The position numbers were made by a program, and so were the translations under genes. Below the pieces are notes generated by a model, which was given only the letters and a program-made list of their open reading frames with translations, was not told where the DNA came from and searched no databases. Source: Microbacterium sp. LWH13-1.2 (GTDB lineage Bacteria; Actinomycetota; Actinomycetes; Actinomycetales; Microbacteriaceae). From it: DNA of 64,000 nucleotides. Where the stretch lies: positions 1 through 64,000 of the forward strand of contig NZ_CP151635.1 of the NCBI RefSeq assembly GCF_038397735.1, written 5' to 3'. Below are positions 18,743 to 26,514 of the stretch, in pieces (within the stretch, counting starts at the first letter, position 1; every line of letters starts with the position of its first letter).

Positions 18743-18745
18743 AAC

Positions 18746-18775
18746 TTGACTCGCCCTCGCGACCGCCTCTATTCT
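18746..18775 (+). promoter_or_regulatory. Promoter for the HtaA surface protein gene
   Basis: TTGACT (18746-18751) and TATTCT (18770-18775), spacer 18 bases, read towards the HtaA gene. The start point would be near 18782, leaving a leader of about 100 bases that contains iron box 2. Confidence 0.55.
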
Positions 18776-18791
18776 CAGGAACGCGGCTTAC

Positions 18792-18810
18792 TTAGCTAAG
18801 CCTAACCAAC
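18792..18810 (+). promoter_or_regulatory. DtxR/IdeR-like iron box 2, upstream of the HtaA gene
   Basis: TTAGCTAAGCCTAACCAAC matches 15 of 19 positions of the box (with the centre base read on the other strand) and contains the palindrome CTTAGCTAAG at its edge (18791-18800). Lying just past the predicted transcription start, it would block the HtaA promoter. Confidence 0.7.
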
Positions 18811-18885
18811 AATCACCCTCTCGCCCGACTGCATTGCGGCACCGCTGGCGCGTCCGTTCCTGCGCGCCCGGAGTCCTGGAGAATC

Positions 18886-21800
18886 GTGAACGCCACAGCC
18901 ACAGCATCCACGGGGAGCGGCCGCATACGCGGGCTGCTCGCCGCCCTCGTATCCTTCGTCCTGATCGCGGCGGGCGCGGTGATCGTTCCTCCCGCGCATG
19001 CGGCCGGCGGCTCGGTCGCCGCTTCGGTGACATCTGCCGCCACCACCGGCATCACGGTGCAGGTCGATGCCTCGGGGCTTCCGGAGGTCGCGAGCGTCTA
19101 CGCGGCGCTGATCGTGAAGGGCACCGAGAGCGGACTCTCCGGCCCCGGTGGCGGGTACGCCGCGTTCGCGCAGCCGTTCCCGGCGGTGGCCGCGGGAGCG
19201 AGCTCGTTCACGCTGACCGCTCCGGCAGGATCCCTCGATCGCACGAAGGTTTACGAGGTCCTGATCTGGCAGCAGCACTCGGTGCCCAACGCCGAGACGA
19301 TCTACGCTCGCGGCGATGTCGCCATCTCGGGCGCGCAGTGGGATGCGGTCTTCGGCGCGGAGACGACCGACCCGGGTACGGACCCCGGCACGGATCCGGG
19401 CACTGACCCCGGCACGGATCCGGGTACCGACCCCGGCACGGATCCGGGAACGGACCCCGGCACGGATCCGGGCACTGACCCTGGAACCGACCCGGGCGAG
19501 GTCGAGCCAGCCGCTCCTTCGATCGAGGTGTTCCTGGCTGACGGCGCCACGCCTGCCGGCACGACCGCGCTGAAAGCCGGTGACAAGGTGGTCGTGAAGG
19601 GTTCGGGCTATGACCCGACCGCGAACGTCGGCGGCCGTGGTGTGCCGATCCCGGCGAACCTGCCCCAGGGCACGTACGTCGTGTTCGGCAACTTCGCCGC
19701 CACGTGGCAGCCGTCCGCGGGAGCTGCAGGCACCGCTCGCTCGGTCGGCGCGCAGGCGTGGGCTCTCTCGGAGTCCGTGCTCGACCAGGTCCCGACTCAG
19801 TACCAGGGAGCGATCCGCTCGCAGTGGGTCGACATCGCCGCCGACGGCACGTTCCAGGCGACGCTGACGCTGAAGGACACTGCGACCACCCCGGGCTCGT
19901 ACGGCGTCTACACCTATGGTGCCGGCGGCGTCGTCAACGCGGCGCAGGAACAGAGCGTCGCCCTGAACTACACCATTCCGCCGAAGATCACCGTCGCGTC
20001 ATCGCTCGCGGCGGGCGACCCCGGGATCACCACGAAGGTCACCGGCACCTCGTTCGGCTCGGCGACCGGCGTCTACGCCGCAGTGATCGAAGCGGGCACC
20101 GAGGCGAACGTGACGGCCGGCGGCGGATTCGCGGCGATGCAGTTCGTGCGTGGAGTCACGGGTGGAGCATTCACCGTGGACCTCACGGCCAAGGCGGCGG
20201 ATCTCGATCGCACCAAGACCTACGAGGTGATCGTCTGGACGCAGCACACGCTGCCGAACGCCCAGACGATCCTCGCCCGCGCCGCCGTCACGATCAGCGA
20301 CGCCGACTGGGACGCTCTCGAGCCTGTCGCTCCTTCGATCGAGGTGTTCCTGGCTGACGGCACCACGCCTGCCGGCACGACCGCGCTGAAGGCGGGCGAC
20401 AAGGTGGTCGTGAAGGGTTCGGGCTACGACCCGACCGCGAACGTCGGCGGCCGTGGTGTGCCGATCCCGGCGAACCTGCCCCAGGGCACGTACGTCGTGT
20501 TCGGCAACTTCGCATCCATGTGGCAGCCGTCCGCGGGAGCTGCAGGCACCGCTCGCTCGGTCGGCGCGCAGGCGTGGGCTCTCTCGGAGTCCGTGCTCGA
20601 CCAGGTCCCGACTCAGTACCAGGGCGCGATCCGCTCGCAGTGGGTCGACATCGCCGCCGACGGCACGTTCCAGGCGACGCTGACGCTGAAGGACTCCGCC
20701 ACGACCCCAGGTTCCTATGGTGTCTATACCTATGGCGCTGGCGGCGTCGTCAACGCGGCGCAGGAACAGAGTGTCGCCCTGAACTACGGACTCGCGCCCG
20801 CGGTGACTTCGACGATCAAGAGCGCCACCGCGACCGAGGGATTGACGGTCACCGCCGCCGGGTCGGAGCTCGGTGCCATCACGGGTGCGTATGTGGCTCT
20901 GATCGAGAAGGGCACCGAGGCCGATGTCACCTCGGGCGGTGGCTTCCTCGGCATGCAGTTCGTGCGCGGCATCACGGGCGGTGCGTTCAGCGTCGACCTG
21001 AACGCTGCGGCCGACACGCTCGATCGCACGAAGACCTACGAGGTGATCGCGTGGCAGCAGCACACACTGCCCACGTCTGACACCGTCTACGCGCGCTCGA
21101 CCGTCTCGATCACCGAGGCGCAGTGGGACGCACTGCTCGGAAAGAAACCCGAAGAGCCGAAGCCCCCGGTCACCACCCCGACGGCCCCTGCGGCGACGGT
21201 TCCGGGTGGCTCGATGCGCTGGGGCATCTCCACGTCGTTCACCCAGTACGTGGTCGGCGACATCGCCAAGGGTGCGATCGACGTCTCGGGAGGAGCGACC
21301 CGATCGGGCGGACTCTTCCAGTTCGGTCAGACGGTCGGCGGCGACTACAGCACGGCGACGGGCCTCGGCAGCGTCGTGTACCGAGGATCGGTGCGTTTCA
21401 CCGGCCATGGCGGCGTGCTCGACGTCACCGTGTCGAACCCGCAGGTCAGCGTCACCTCCGCGGGCGCCGCGACCCTGTACGTCACGCACGCCGGCGCCCA
21501 GGTGGCGTTCGCGACGCTCGACCTGTCGCGGGCAGTCGTGACCACCGCGAACGGCGCCGTCACCTACTCGGGTGCCCCCGCCTCGCTCACCGCTGACGGA
21601 CGCAACCGCGTGCTCGCCGGCTTCTCGACGAACCTCGACCCCGTGTCCTTCACGATCGGTTCGGTGGCGGCAGCGCCGTCGGGGACCACCGGCACGGTGG
21701 CGGCCGCGGCTGTGAAGGCGAAGGCGACGCTCCCGGCGACCCCGCCGGCGACCACGGGCATCGAGATCGACGAGCAGAGCCTGGCGGCATTGCAGTCCGG

Positions 21801-22749
21801 CAAGACGGCGACGTTCTCGGCATCCGGGTTCCAGTCGAACGAGACGGGCATCAAAGTCGTCGTGTACTCGACGCCCGTGCTGCTCGACACCATCTCGGCG
21901 GACGCCTCCGGCGTCGTGACCTGGACCGGAACGCTGCCGGCGAGCCTCGAGGACGGCGTGCACACGCTGACCCTGCAGGGGTCCGTCGCCCGAGGCCTCG
22001 AGTTCACGCTGGCGCGGGCGACCGCGGCGATCGGCGCCTGCACCGTCGACGGTGCCACGCTCGAGTGGGGCTACAAGGAGTCGTTCCGCACCTACATCGA
22101 GGGCATCGCCGCCGGTGGATGGACGCTCACCGACGTCGCCTACGACTACCCCGACTACGTGTGGTCGAGCGGCAGCGGCTCGTTCGACCACGAGACCCTC
22201 ACCGGGCTCGTGACCTTCGGCGGCAGCATCGCCTTCACCGGTCACGGAGGCGCGCTGAACACCACGCTGGCGAACGCGCGCGTCGAGCTCGCCGGAGACA
22301 CGGGCTACCTCGTGTTCGACGTTCTCGGCACCACGCAAGACGGTCAGGGCGTCGACCAGAAGGCTGTCCGCCTCGCGGAGTTCTCTCTGGGAGACGCGGC
22401 GCTGGTCGACGGAGAGCTCTCCCTCGAGGCGATCCCGACGACCCTCACCGAGGCGGGCGCTGCAGCATTCGGCACCTACGCCGCGGGTGAGGAGCTCGAC
22501 CCGGTGACCGCGCAGCTTCCGGTCGCGGCCGAATGCGGTGTCTCCGTCGAGGAGGAGGAGCCGGCCGAATCCGAGGGCACAGCCGCCGCCGCATCCGTCA
22601 CGGCCATGGCCGACACCGAGGGCGCCCCGGTCTGGCCGTGGATCGTCGGAGGCCTCGTGATCGTCGTGCTCGCCGTCGGCGGCGGCGTGCTGATCGGACG
22701 ACGCACCAGGGCGACGGCCGAGAACGTCGAGGTCACGACCGAGCCCTGA
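18886..22749 (+). CDS. htaA: Large secreted, membrane-anchored haem-binding protein with two HtaA domains
   Basis: 1287 residues from GTG 18886 (GGAGA just upstream). Order: signal peptide (1-39, ending PAHA); repeat domain A1 (about 41-155); ten-and-three-quarter DPGT repeats (162-204); B1 (210-362); A2; B2 (482-634), nearly identical to B1; A3; HtaA domain 1 from about residue 775 (MRWGISTSFTQYV, FTGHGG); an Ig-like linker; HtaA domain 2 from about 1050 (LEWGYKESFRTYIEG, FTGHGG); C-terminal membrane helix (about 1250-1271) and a short cytoplasmic tail. No LPXTG sortase signal, so it is anchored by the helix. In corynebacteria HtaA domains bind haem and hand it to HmuT. Divergent hmuT and two DtxR-like boxes support iron-regulated haem capture. 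The A and B domains are unfamiliar to me; binding of haemoproteins or a spacer role are both possible. Confidence 0.9.
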   Translation: MNATATASTGSGRIRGLLAALVSFVLIAAGAVIVPPAHAAGGSVAASVTSAATTGITVQVDASGLPEVASVYAALIVKGTESGLSGPGGGYAAFAQPFPAVAAGASSFTLTAPAGSLDRTKVYEVLIWQQHSVPNAETIYARGDVAISGAQWDAVFGAETTDPGTDPGTDPGTDPGTDPGTDPGTDPGTDPGTDPGTDPGTDPGEVEPAAPSIEVFLADGATPAGTTALKAGDKVVVKGSGYDPTANVGGRGVPIPANLPQGTYVVFGNFAATWQPSAGAAGTARSVGAQAWALSESVLDQVPTQYQGAIRSQWVDIAADGTFQATLTLKDTATTPGSYGVYTYGAGGVVNAAQEQSVALNYTIPPKITVASSLAAGDPGITTKVTGTSFGSATGVYAAVIEAGTEANVTAGGGFAAMQFVRGVTGGAFTVDLTAKAADLDRTKTYEVIVWTQHTLPNAQTILARAAVTISDADWDALEPVAPSIEVFLADGTTPAGTTALKAGDKVVVKGSGYDPTANVGGRGVPIPANLPQGTYVVFGNFASMWQPSAGAAGTARSVGAQAWALSESVLDQVPTQYQGAIRSQWVDIAADGTFQATLTLKDSATTPGSYGVYTYGAGGVVNAAQEQSVALNYGLAPAVTSTIKSATATEGLTVTAAGSELGAITGAYVALIEKGTEADVTSGGGFLGMQFVRGITGGAFSVDLNAAADTLDRTKTYEVIAWQQHTLPTSDTVYARSTVSITEAQWDALLGKKPEEPKPPVTTPTAPAATVPGGSMRWGISTSFTQYVVGDIAKGAIDVSGGATRSGGLFQFGQTVGGDYSTATGLGSVVYRGSVRFTGHGGVLDVTVSNPQVSVTSAGAATLYVTHAGAQVAFATLDLSRAVVTTANGAVTYSGAPASLTADGRNRVLAGFSTNLDPVSFTIGSVAAAPSGTTGTVAAAAVKAKATLPATPPATTGIEIDEQSLAALQSGKTATFSASGFQSNETGIKVVVYSTPVLLDTISADASGVVTWTGTLPASLEDGVHTLTLQGSVARGLEFTLARATAAIGACTVDGATLEWGYKESFRTYIEGIAAGGWTLTDVAYDYPDYVWSSGSGSFDHETLTGLVTFGGSIAFTGHGGALNTTLANARVELAGDTGYLVFDVLGTTQDGQGVDQKAVRLAEFSLGDAALVDGELSLEAIPTTLTEAGAAAFGTYAAGEELDPVTAQLPVAAECGVSVEEEEPAESEGTAAAASVTAMADTEGAPVWPWIVGGLVIVVLAVGGGVLIGRRTRATAENVEVTTEP
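19369..19497 (+). repeat. DPGT tandem repeat tract in the HtaA gene
   Basis: 129 bases encoding ten DPGT units plus DPG, with 12-base periodicity and synonymous variation. A rigid, Pro-rich acidic spacer; copy number could change by slippage. Confidence 0.9.
19513..19971 (+). repeat. Long intragenic repeat, copy 1 (B1 domain)
   Basis: 459 bases nearly identical to 20329-20787, offset exactly 816 bases (272 codons), in frame. Encodes the B1 domain beginning APSIEVFLADG and ending VALNY. The few differences are mostly single bases. Confidence 0.9.
20329..20787 (+). repeat. Long intragenic repeat, copy 2 (B2 domain)
   Basis: Second copy of the 459-base unit at 19513-19971; differences cluster at Ala/Thr and Ala-Thr/Ser-Met changes (GDGA/GDGT, FAATW/FASMW). 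Such similarity points to recent duplication or gene conversion. Confidence 0.9.
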
Positions 22750-22764
22750 TCCACCGCAGAACGG

Positions 22765-22801
22765 CGACGCCCTCCCCGCAGCGGACGCGGGGAGGGCGTC
22801 G
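22765..22801 (+). terminator. Hairpin terminator after the HtaA gene
   Basis: A 15-bp perfect stem (arms 22765-22779 and 22787-22801, left arm CGACGCCCTCCCCGC) with a seven-base loop follows the stop by 15 bases. Confidence 0.8.
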
Positions 22802-22850
22802 CTCTGCAGAGGAGGGCGCAACCCGCGGCCAACGGTGGGACAATGGATGC

Positions 22851-23165
22851 ATGTCCTCCCACGATTCCCCCCAGACGGTCGAGGCGACCGTCCGACGCGT
22901 GCCGCGATTCGGCGTGTTCATGGGCATCGGCGTCGTGCTCGGCATCATCGCCGCCGGCATCCTGACGATGGTGGGCAGCTACGAGCCGTCCGACGCCGTC
23001 AACGTCGTCTACCCTCCCGGCCAGGTCTTCGGATTCCTGCTGCTGTGGACGGTGCCGATCGGCGTCGCGCTCGCGAGCATCGTCGCCCTCATCCTCGAGC
23101 GCGTCGCGCGACGCCACGACCATGTCGTGAAGGTCGAGCACGAGACGATCATCGAGAACGACTGA
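22851..23165 (+). CDS. Small two-helix membrane protein of unknown function
   Basis: 104 residues. Two hydrophobic helices (about 21-42, FGVFMGIGVVLGIIAAGILTM, and 61-81, FGFLLLWTVPIGVALASIVAL) separated by a short loop containing SYEPSDAVNVVYPPGQ; the C terminus is charged (RVARRHDHVVKVEHE). Similar small proteins occur next to purM/purF in actinobacteria, but I know no function. ATG 22851 has GACAAT (22839-22844) six bases before it, so it looks leaderless. Convergent with the following gene on the minus strand. Confidence 0.75.
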   Translation: MSSHDSPQTVEATVRRVPRFGVFMGIGVVLGIIAAGILTMVGSYEPSDAVNVVYPPGQVFGFLLLWTVPIGVALASIVALILERVARRHDHVVKVEHETIIEND

Positions 23166-23209
23166 CGGCCGCGGTCGGACCGCCGGTCCTGTGACTGCGG
23201 TCTCCCGCC

Positions 23210-23842
23210 CTACGCCAGCTCGGCGATGATCGGACGGATGGCGGCGTCGAACGACACCACGTCGCGACGCAGACCGTCGGTGACGGCCACGGTCAGCGCC
23301 CCGATCCACCAGATCCCGCGCTGTGAGAACGGGAGCACCTGCACATTCAGCTCGAACGAGTGCGCGCGTCGACCGATGTCGCGCTCGAACTCGGCGATCG
23401 CGCTGGCGTAGGCGCGATACGCCTCACCGCCGATGGTGCCGTTGCCCGACCTGCTCGCCATCGAACTGCGGATCGATGACACGTAGCGGTCGTGCGAGAC
23501 GCGGGCGTAGTGCAGGGCGGATGCCGCGTGGGGGACGATCGCCTCGGACAGCTCCTCGGATCCCGAGGCGGGCAGAGCGACAAGCGTGTCGAAGCCCTCG
23601 ATGAGCTCGAGCGGAACTCCGGACGGATGCGCGCGCGGCTCGACCGTCATGTCCCAGTACTCCCGCCACTGCTTCTCGAGCTCGGGGGTGACCTCGGCGG
23701 CATCGGGCGCCCTGACGGGCAGATCGCGCAGGCTCGGGAGGTCTTCGGGGGCACGGATTCCCAGCGATTGCCGCAGCGCGAGCGCGACGAGCACCGGAAC
23801 GCTCGCGTCCTCGCGGATCAACCACTGCGGCTTGTCGGCCAT
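23210..23842 (-). CDS. Conserved hypothetical protein
   Basis: 210 residues beginning MADKPQWLIREDASVPVLVA. No signal peptide or membrane helix; the protein looks soluble and mixed alpha/beta, with EKQWREYWDMTVEPRAHPSG in the first half and QVLPFSQRGIWWIGALTVAV near the C terminus. I do not recognise a family with known function. ATG 23842 is preceded at six bases by TACGAT (23849-23854, minus strand), so it is probably leaderless; this also rules out the longer upstream reading. It is divergent from purM, whose own leaderless start lies 63 bases away. Confidence 0.65.
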   Translation of the reverse strand: MADKPQWLIREDASVPVLVALALRQSLGIRAPEDLPSLRDLPVRAPDAAEVTPELEKQWREYWDMTVEPRAHPSGVPLELIEGFDTLVALPASGSEELSEAIVPHAASALHYARVSHDRYVSSIRSSMASRSGNGTIGGEAYRAYASAIAEFERDIGRRAHSFELNVQVLPFSQRGIWWIGALTVAVTDGLRRDVVSFDAAIRPIIAELA

Positions 23843-23904
23843 GGCCCCATCGTAGGAGATGGAGGAAGGGGAGAGGAGGTCTCCGCGGGCGGTAGGCTGG
23901 ACGC

Positions 23905-25035
23905 GTGGCTGCCTCCCCCACCAATCCCTATTCCGAAGCCGGCGTCGATACCGCTGCAGGCGATCTCGCCGTCGAGCTGATGAAGTCCTCCGTGCGCGCG
24001 ACGCACGGCCCTGAAGTGCTGGGCGGTGTCGGCGGATTCGCCGGGCTGTTCGACGCGAGTGCACTGCGCGACTTCCGTCGCCCGCTCCTCGCGACCAGCA
24101 CCGACGGCGTCGGCACGAAGGTCGCCATCGCGCAGGCCATCGACAAGCACGACACGATCGGCCAGGACCTCGTCGGCATGGTCGTCGACGACATCGTGGT
24201 GGTGGGTGCGAAGCCGCTCTTCATGACCGACTACATCGCGTGCGGGAAGGTCTTCCCAGAGCGCATCGCCGACATCGTGCGCGGTATCGCCGAGGCATGC
24301 ACCGCCACGGGCACCGCGCTCGTCGGCGGCGAGACCGCAGAGCACCCCGGTCTCCTCGGCCCGCGCGACTACGACGTGGCGGGAGCTGCGACCGGTGTGG
24401 TCGAGGCCGACGGCATCCTCGGTGCCGACCGCGTGCAGGACGGCGACGTCGTGCTCGCCGTGGAGTCCAGCGGACTGCACTCCAACGGCTACTCGCTCGT
24501 GCGTCACATCGTCACGAACGCCGGCCTCGGCTACGGCGACAACGCCGCCGATTTCGGCACGACCTGGGGTGAGGCCCTGCTCGAGCCGACCCGTCTGTAC
24601 ACGCTTCCGCTGCTGCGTCTGATCGAGCAGCTCGGCGGTTCGACAGGCGTGGGCGGCGTCCACTCGCTGAGCCACGTCACCGGCGGCGGCATCGCGGCGA
24701 ACCTCGCCCGCGTGCTTCCGCAGGGCAGCTGGGCCGAGGTCGACCGCAGCACCTGGTCGCCGAGCCCGGTCTTCCGCGTGCTCAGCGACATCGCGGGGTC
24801 GACGCTCGAGTCAGCCGAGGGCACCTGGAACCTCGGCATCGGATTCCTCGCGGTCATCGCGGCGGATAAGAAGGATGCTGCGATCGCGGCCCTCGCGGCC
24901 GAGGGCATGCCCGCATGGCAGGTCGGAACCGTGGGCTTCGGCGCGCGCCCGGCAGGAGAGTTCGAACAGGGCGCCAAGGGCGTCGACGGTGGAGCAGTGC
25001 GCCTGGTCGGCGCCTATGCGGACGGAGCGAAGTAA
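23905..25035 (+). CDS. purM: Phosphoribosylformylglycinamidine cyclo-ligase (AIR synthetase)
   Basis: 376 residues. PurM signatures: YSEAGVDTAAGDLAVELMK at the N terminus, GMVVDDIVVVGAKPLFMTDY near 95, ETAEHPGLLGPRDYDVAG near 140 and GLHSNGYSLVR near 190. It closes FGAM to AIR using ATP. The GTG start at 23905 has TAGGCT (23893-23898) six bases upstream and is therefore likely leaderless. purF follows six bases after the stop, so the two steps are co-transcribed. Confidence 0.96.
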   Translation: MAASPTNPYSEAGVDTAAGDLAVELMKSSVRATHGPEVLGGVGGFAGLFDASALRDFRRPLLATSTDGVGTKVAIAQAIDKHDTIGQDLVGMVVDDIVVVGAKPLFMTDYIACGKVFPERIADIVRGIAEACTATGTALVGGETAEHPGLLGPRDYDVAGAATGVVEADGILGADRVQDGDVVLAVESSGLHSNGYSLVRHIVTNAGLGYGDNAADFGTTWGEALLEPTRLYTLPLLRLIEQLGGSTGVGGVHSLSHVTGGGIAANLARVLPQGSWAEVDRSTWSPSPVFRVLSDIAGSTLESAEGTWNLGIGFLAVIAADKKDAAIAALAAEGMPAWQVGTVGFGARPAGEFEQGAKGVDGGAVRLVGAYADGAK

Positions 25036-25041
25036 GAGCCC

Positions 25042-26514
25042 ATGTGCGGCATCGTCGGAATGGTGGGCTCTGCCCCGGTCAATCAGGACATCTACGACGC
25101 ACTCCTGCTGCTGCAGCACCGCGGCCAGGATGCGACGGGAATCGCCACCGCTGAGGCGAACGGCGTCATGCACAACGCCAAGGCGCAGGGTATGGTCCGC
25201 GAAGCGTTCCGCACCCGCGACATGCGCGGGCTCCTCGGGAACGTCGGGCTCGGTCATGTGCGCTACGCGACCAAGGGCACGGCCTCGAACGAAGAGGAGA
25301 TGCAGCCGTTCTACGTGAACGCACCCTACGGCATCATCCTCATCCACAACGGCAACCTGACGAACACGCGCGAGCTCACGGCTGACATGGCCAAGCGCGA
25401 CCGCCGTCATCTCAACTCCTCGAGCGACACCGAGCTGCTCCTCAACGTGCTCGCCGGAGAGCTCCAGAACACGACCTCGACTGTCGACCTCGACGCCGAG
25501 CGCATCTTCGAGGCCGTCGAGCGCACGCACGAGCGCATCGAGGGCGCGTACGCCGTCATCGCGGTGATCGCCGGATACGGTCTGCTCGCCTTCCGCGACC
25601 CGTTCGGCATCCGCCCCCTCATCCTCGGGCGTCGTCCCTCCACCGTCCCCGGCGCTGAGGGCCGCGACGAGTGGGTCGTGGCGAGTGAGTCCCTCGTGCT
25701 CGAGAACGCCGATTACGAGGTCGTCCGCGAGGTCGAGCCCGGTGAGGCGATCTTCATCACGAGCGAGGGTGAGCTGCACACCAAGCAGTGCGCCACCGAG
25801 ACCACGCTCGCGCCCTGCGCGTTCGAGTACGTCTACCTCGCGCGTCCCGACTCGGTCATGAACGGCGTCTCGGTCTACGAGTCGCGCCTGCGCATGGGCG
25901 ACCGCCTCGCCGACACCATCGCCAAGCACGTGCCGATGGACAAGATCGACGTCGTCATGCCGATCCCCGATTCGGCGCGCCCCGCTGCCATGGAGGTCGC
26001 CCGCAAGCTCGGCATCGAGTACCGCGAGGGCTTCTACAAGAACCGCTACGTCGGCCGCACCTTCATCATGCCGGGCCAGGCGGTGCGCAAGAAGAGCGTG
26101 CGACAGAAGCTCAACGCCATGTCGACCGAGTTCCAGGGCAAGAACGTGCTTCTGATCGACGACTCGATCGTCCGAGGCACGACCTCGAAGCAGATCATCC
26201 AGATGGCTCGGGATGCCGGCGCCACCTCGGTCACGTTCGCCTCGGCGGCGCCGCCCGTGCGGCACCCGCACGTGTACGGCATCAACATGCCGTCGCGTCA
26301 TGAGCTCATCGCGCATGGCAGGACGATCCCCGAGATCGCCGAGGAACTGGGCTGCGACCATCTGGTCTATCAGGAGGTCGACGACCTCAAGGCGGCGATC
26401 ATCGAGGGATCCGTGCTCAGCGATCTCGACATGAGCTGCTTCGACGGCCGGTACGTCACCGGAACCGTCTCGGACGAGTACCTGGCGTGGGTGGAGGGGT
26501 CGCAGACCTCGTGA
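25042..26514 (+). CDS. purF: Amidophosphoribosyltransferase (glutamine PRPP amidotransferase)
   Basis: 490 residues. MCGIVGMVG at the N terminus places the catalytic Cys at position 2, exposed after Met removal; no propeptide is encoded. The glutaminase domain shows LLLQHRGQDATGIAT and SSSDTELLLNVLAGE; the phosphoribosyltransferase domain has the PRPP loop VLLIDDSIVRGTTSKQI. First committed step of purine synthesis. It follows purM by six bases; its stop overlaps the GTG of an MFS exporter (GTGA), so purM-purF-MFS form a probable three-gene unit. Confidence 0.96.
   Translation: MCGIVGMVGSAPVNQDIYDALLLLQHRGQDATGIATAEANGVMHNAKAQGMVREAFRTRDMRGLLGNVGLGHVRYATKGTASNEEEMQPFYVNAPYGIILIHNGNLTNTRELTADMAKRDRRHLNSSSDTELLLNVLAGELQNTTSTVDLDAERIFEAVERTHERIEGAYAVIAVIAGYGLLAFRDPFGIRPLILGRRPSTVPGAEGRDEWVVASESLVLENADYEVVREVEPGEAIFITSEGELHTKQCATETTLAPCAFEYVYLARPDSVMNGVSVYESRLRMGDRLADTIAKHVPMDKIDVVMPIPDSARPAAMEVARKLGIEYREGFYKNRYVGRTFIMPGQAVRKKSVRQKLNAMSTEFQGKNVLLIDDSIVRGTTSKQIIQMARDAGATSVTFASAAPPVRHPHVYGINMPSRHELIAHGRTIPEIAEELGCDHLVYQEVDDLKAAIIEGSVLSDLDMSCFDGRYVTGTVSDEYLAWVEGSQTS

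Noticed and set aside
19369..19497. Short regular repeats resembling a CRISPR array
   Set aside because: The unit is 12 bases without spacers and encodes DPGT in frame inside a gene.
22600..22749. Sortase (LPXTG) anchor at the end of the HtaA protein
   Set aside because: No LPXTG-like motif precedes the C-terminal hydrophobic helix; a simple membrane anchor is the better reading.
19999..22821. 940-residue open frame antisense to the HtaA gene
   Set aside because: Lacks any recognisable domain; the plus-strand protein has a signal peptide, HtaA domains and a membrane anchor.
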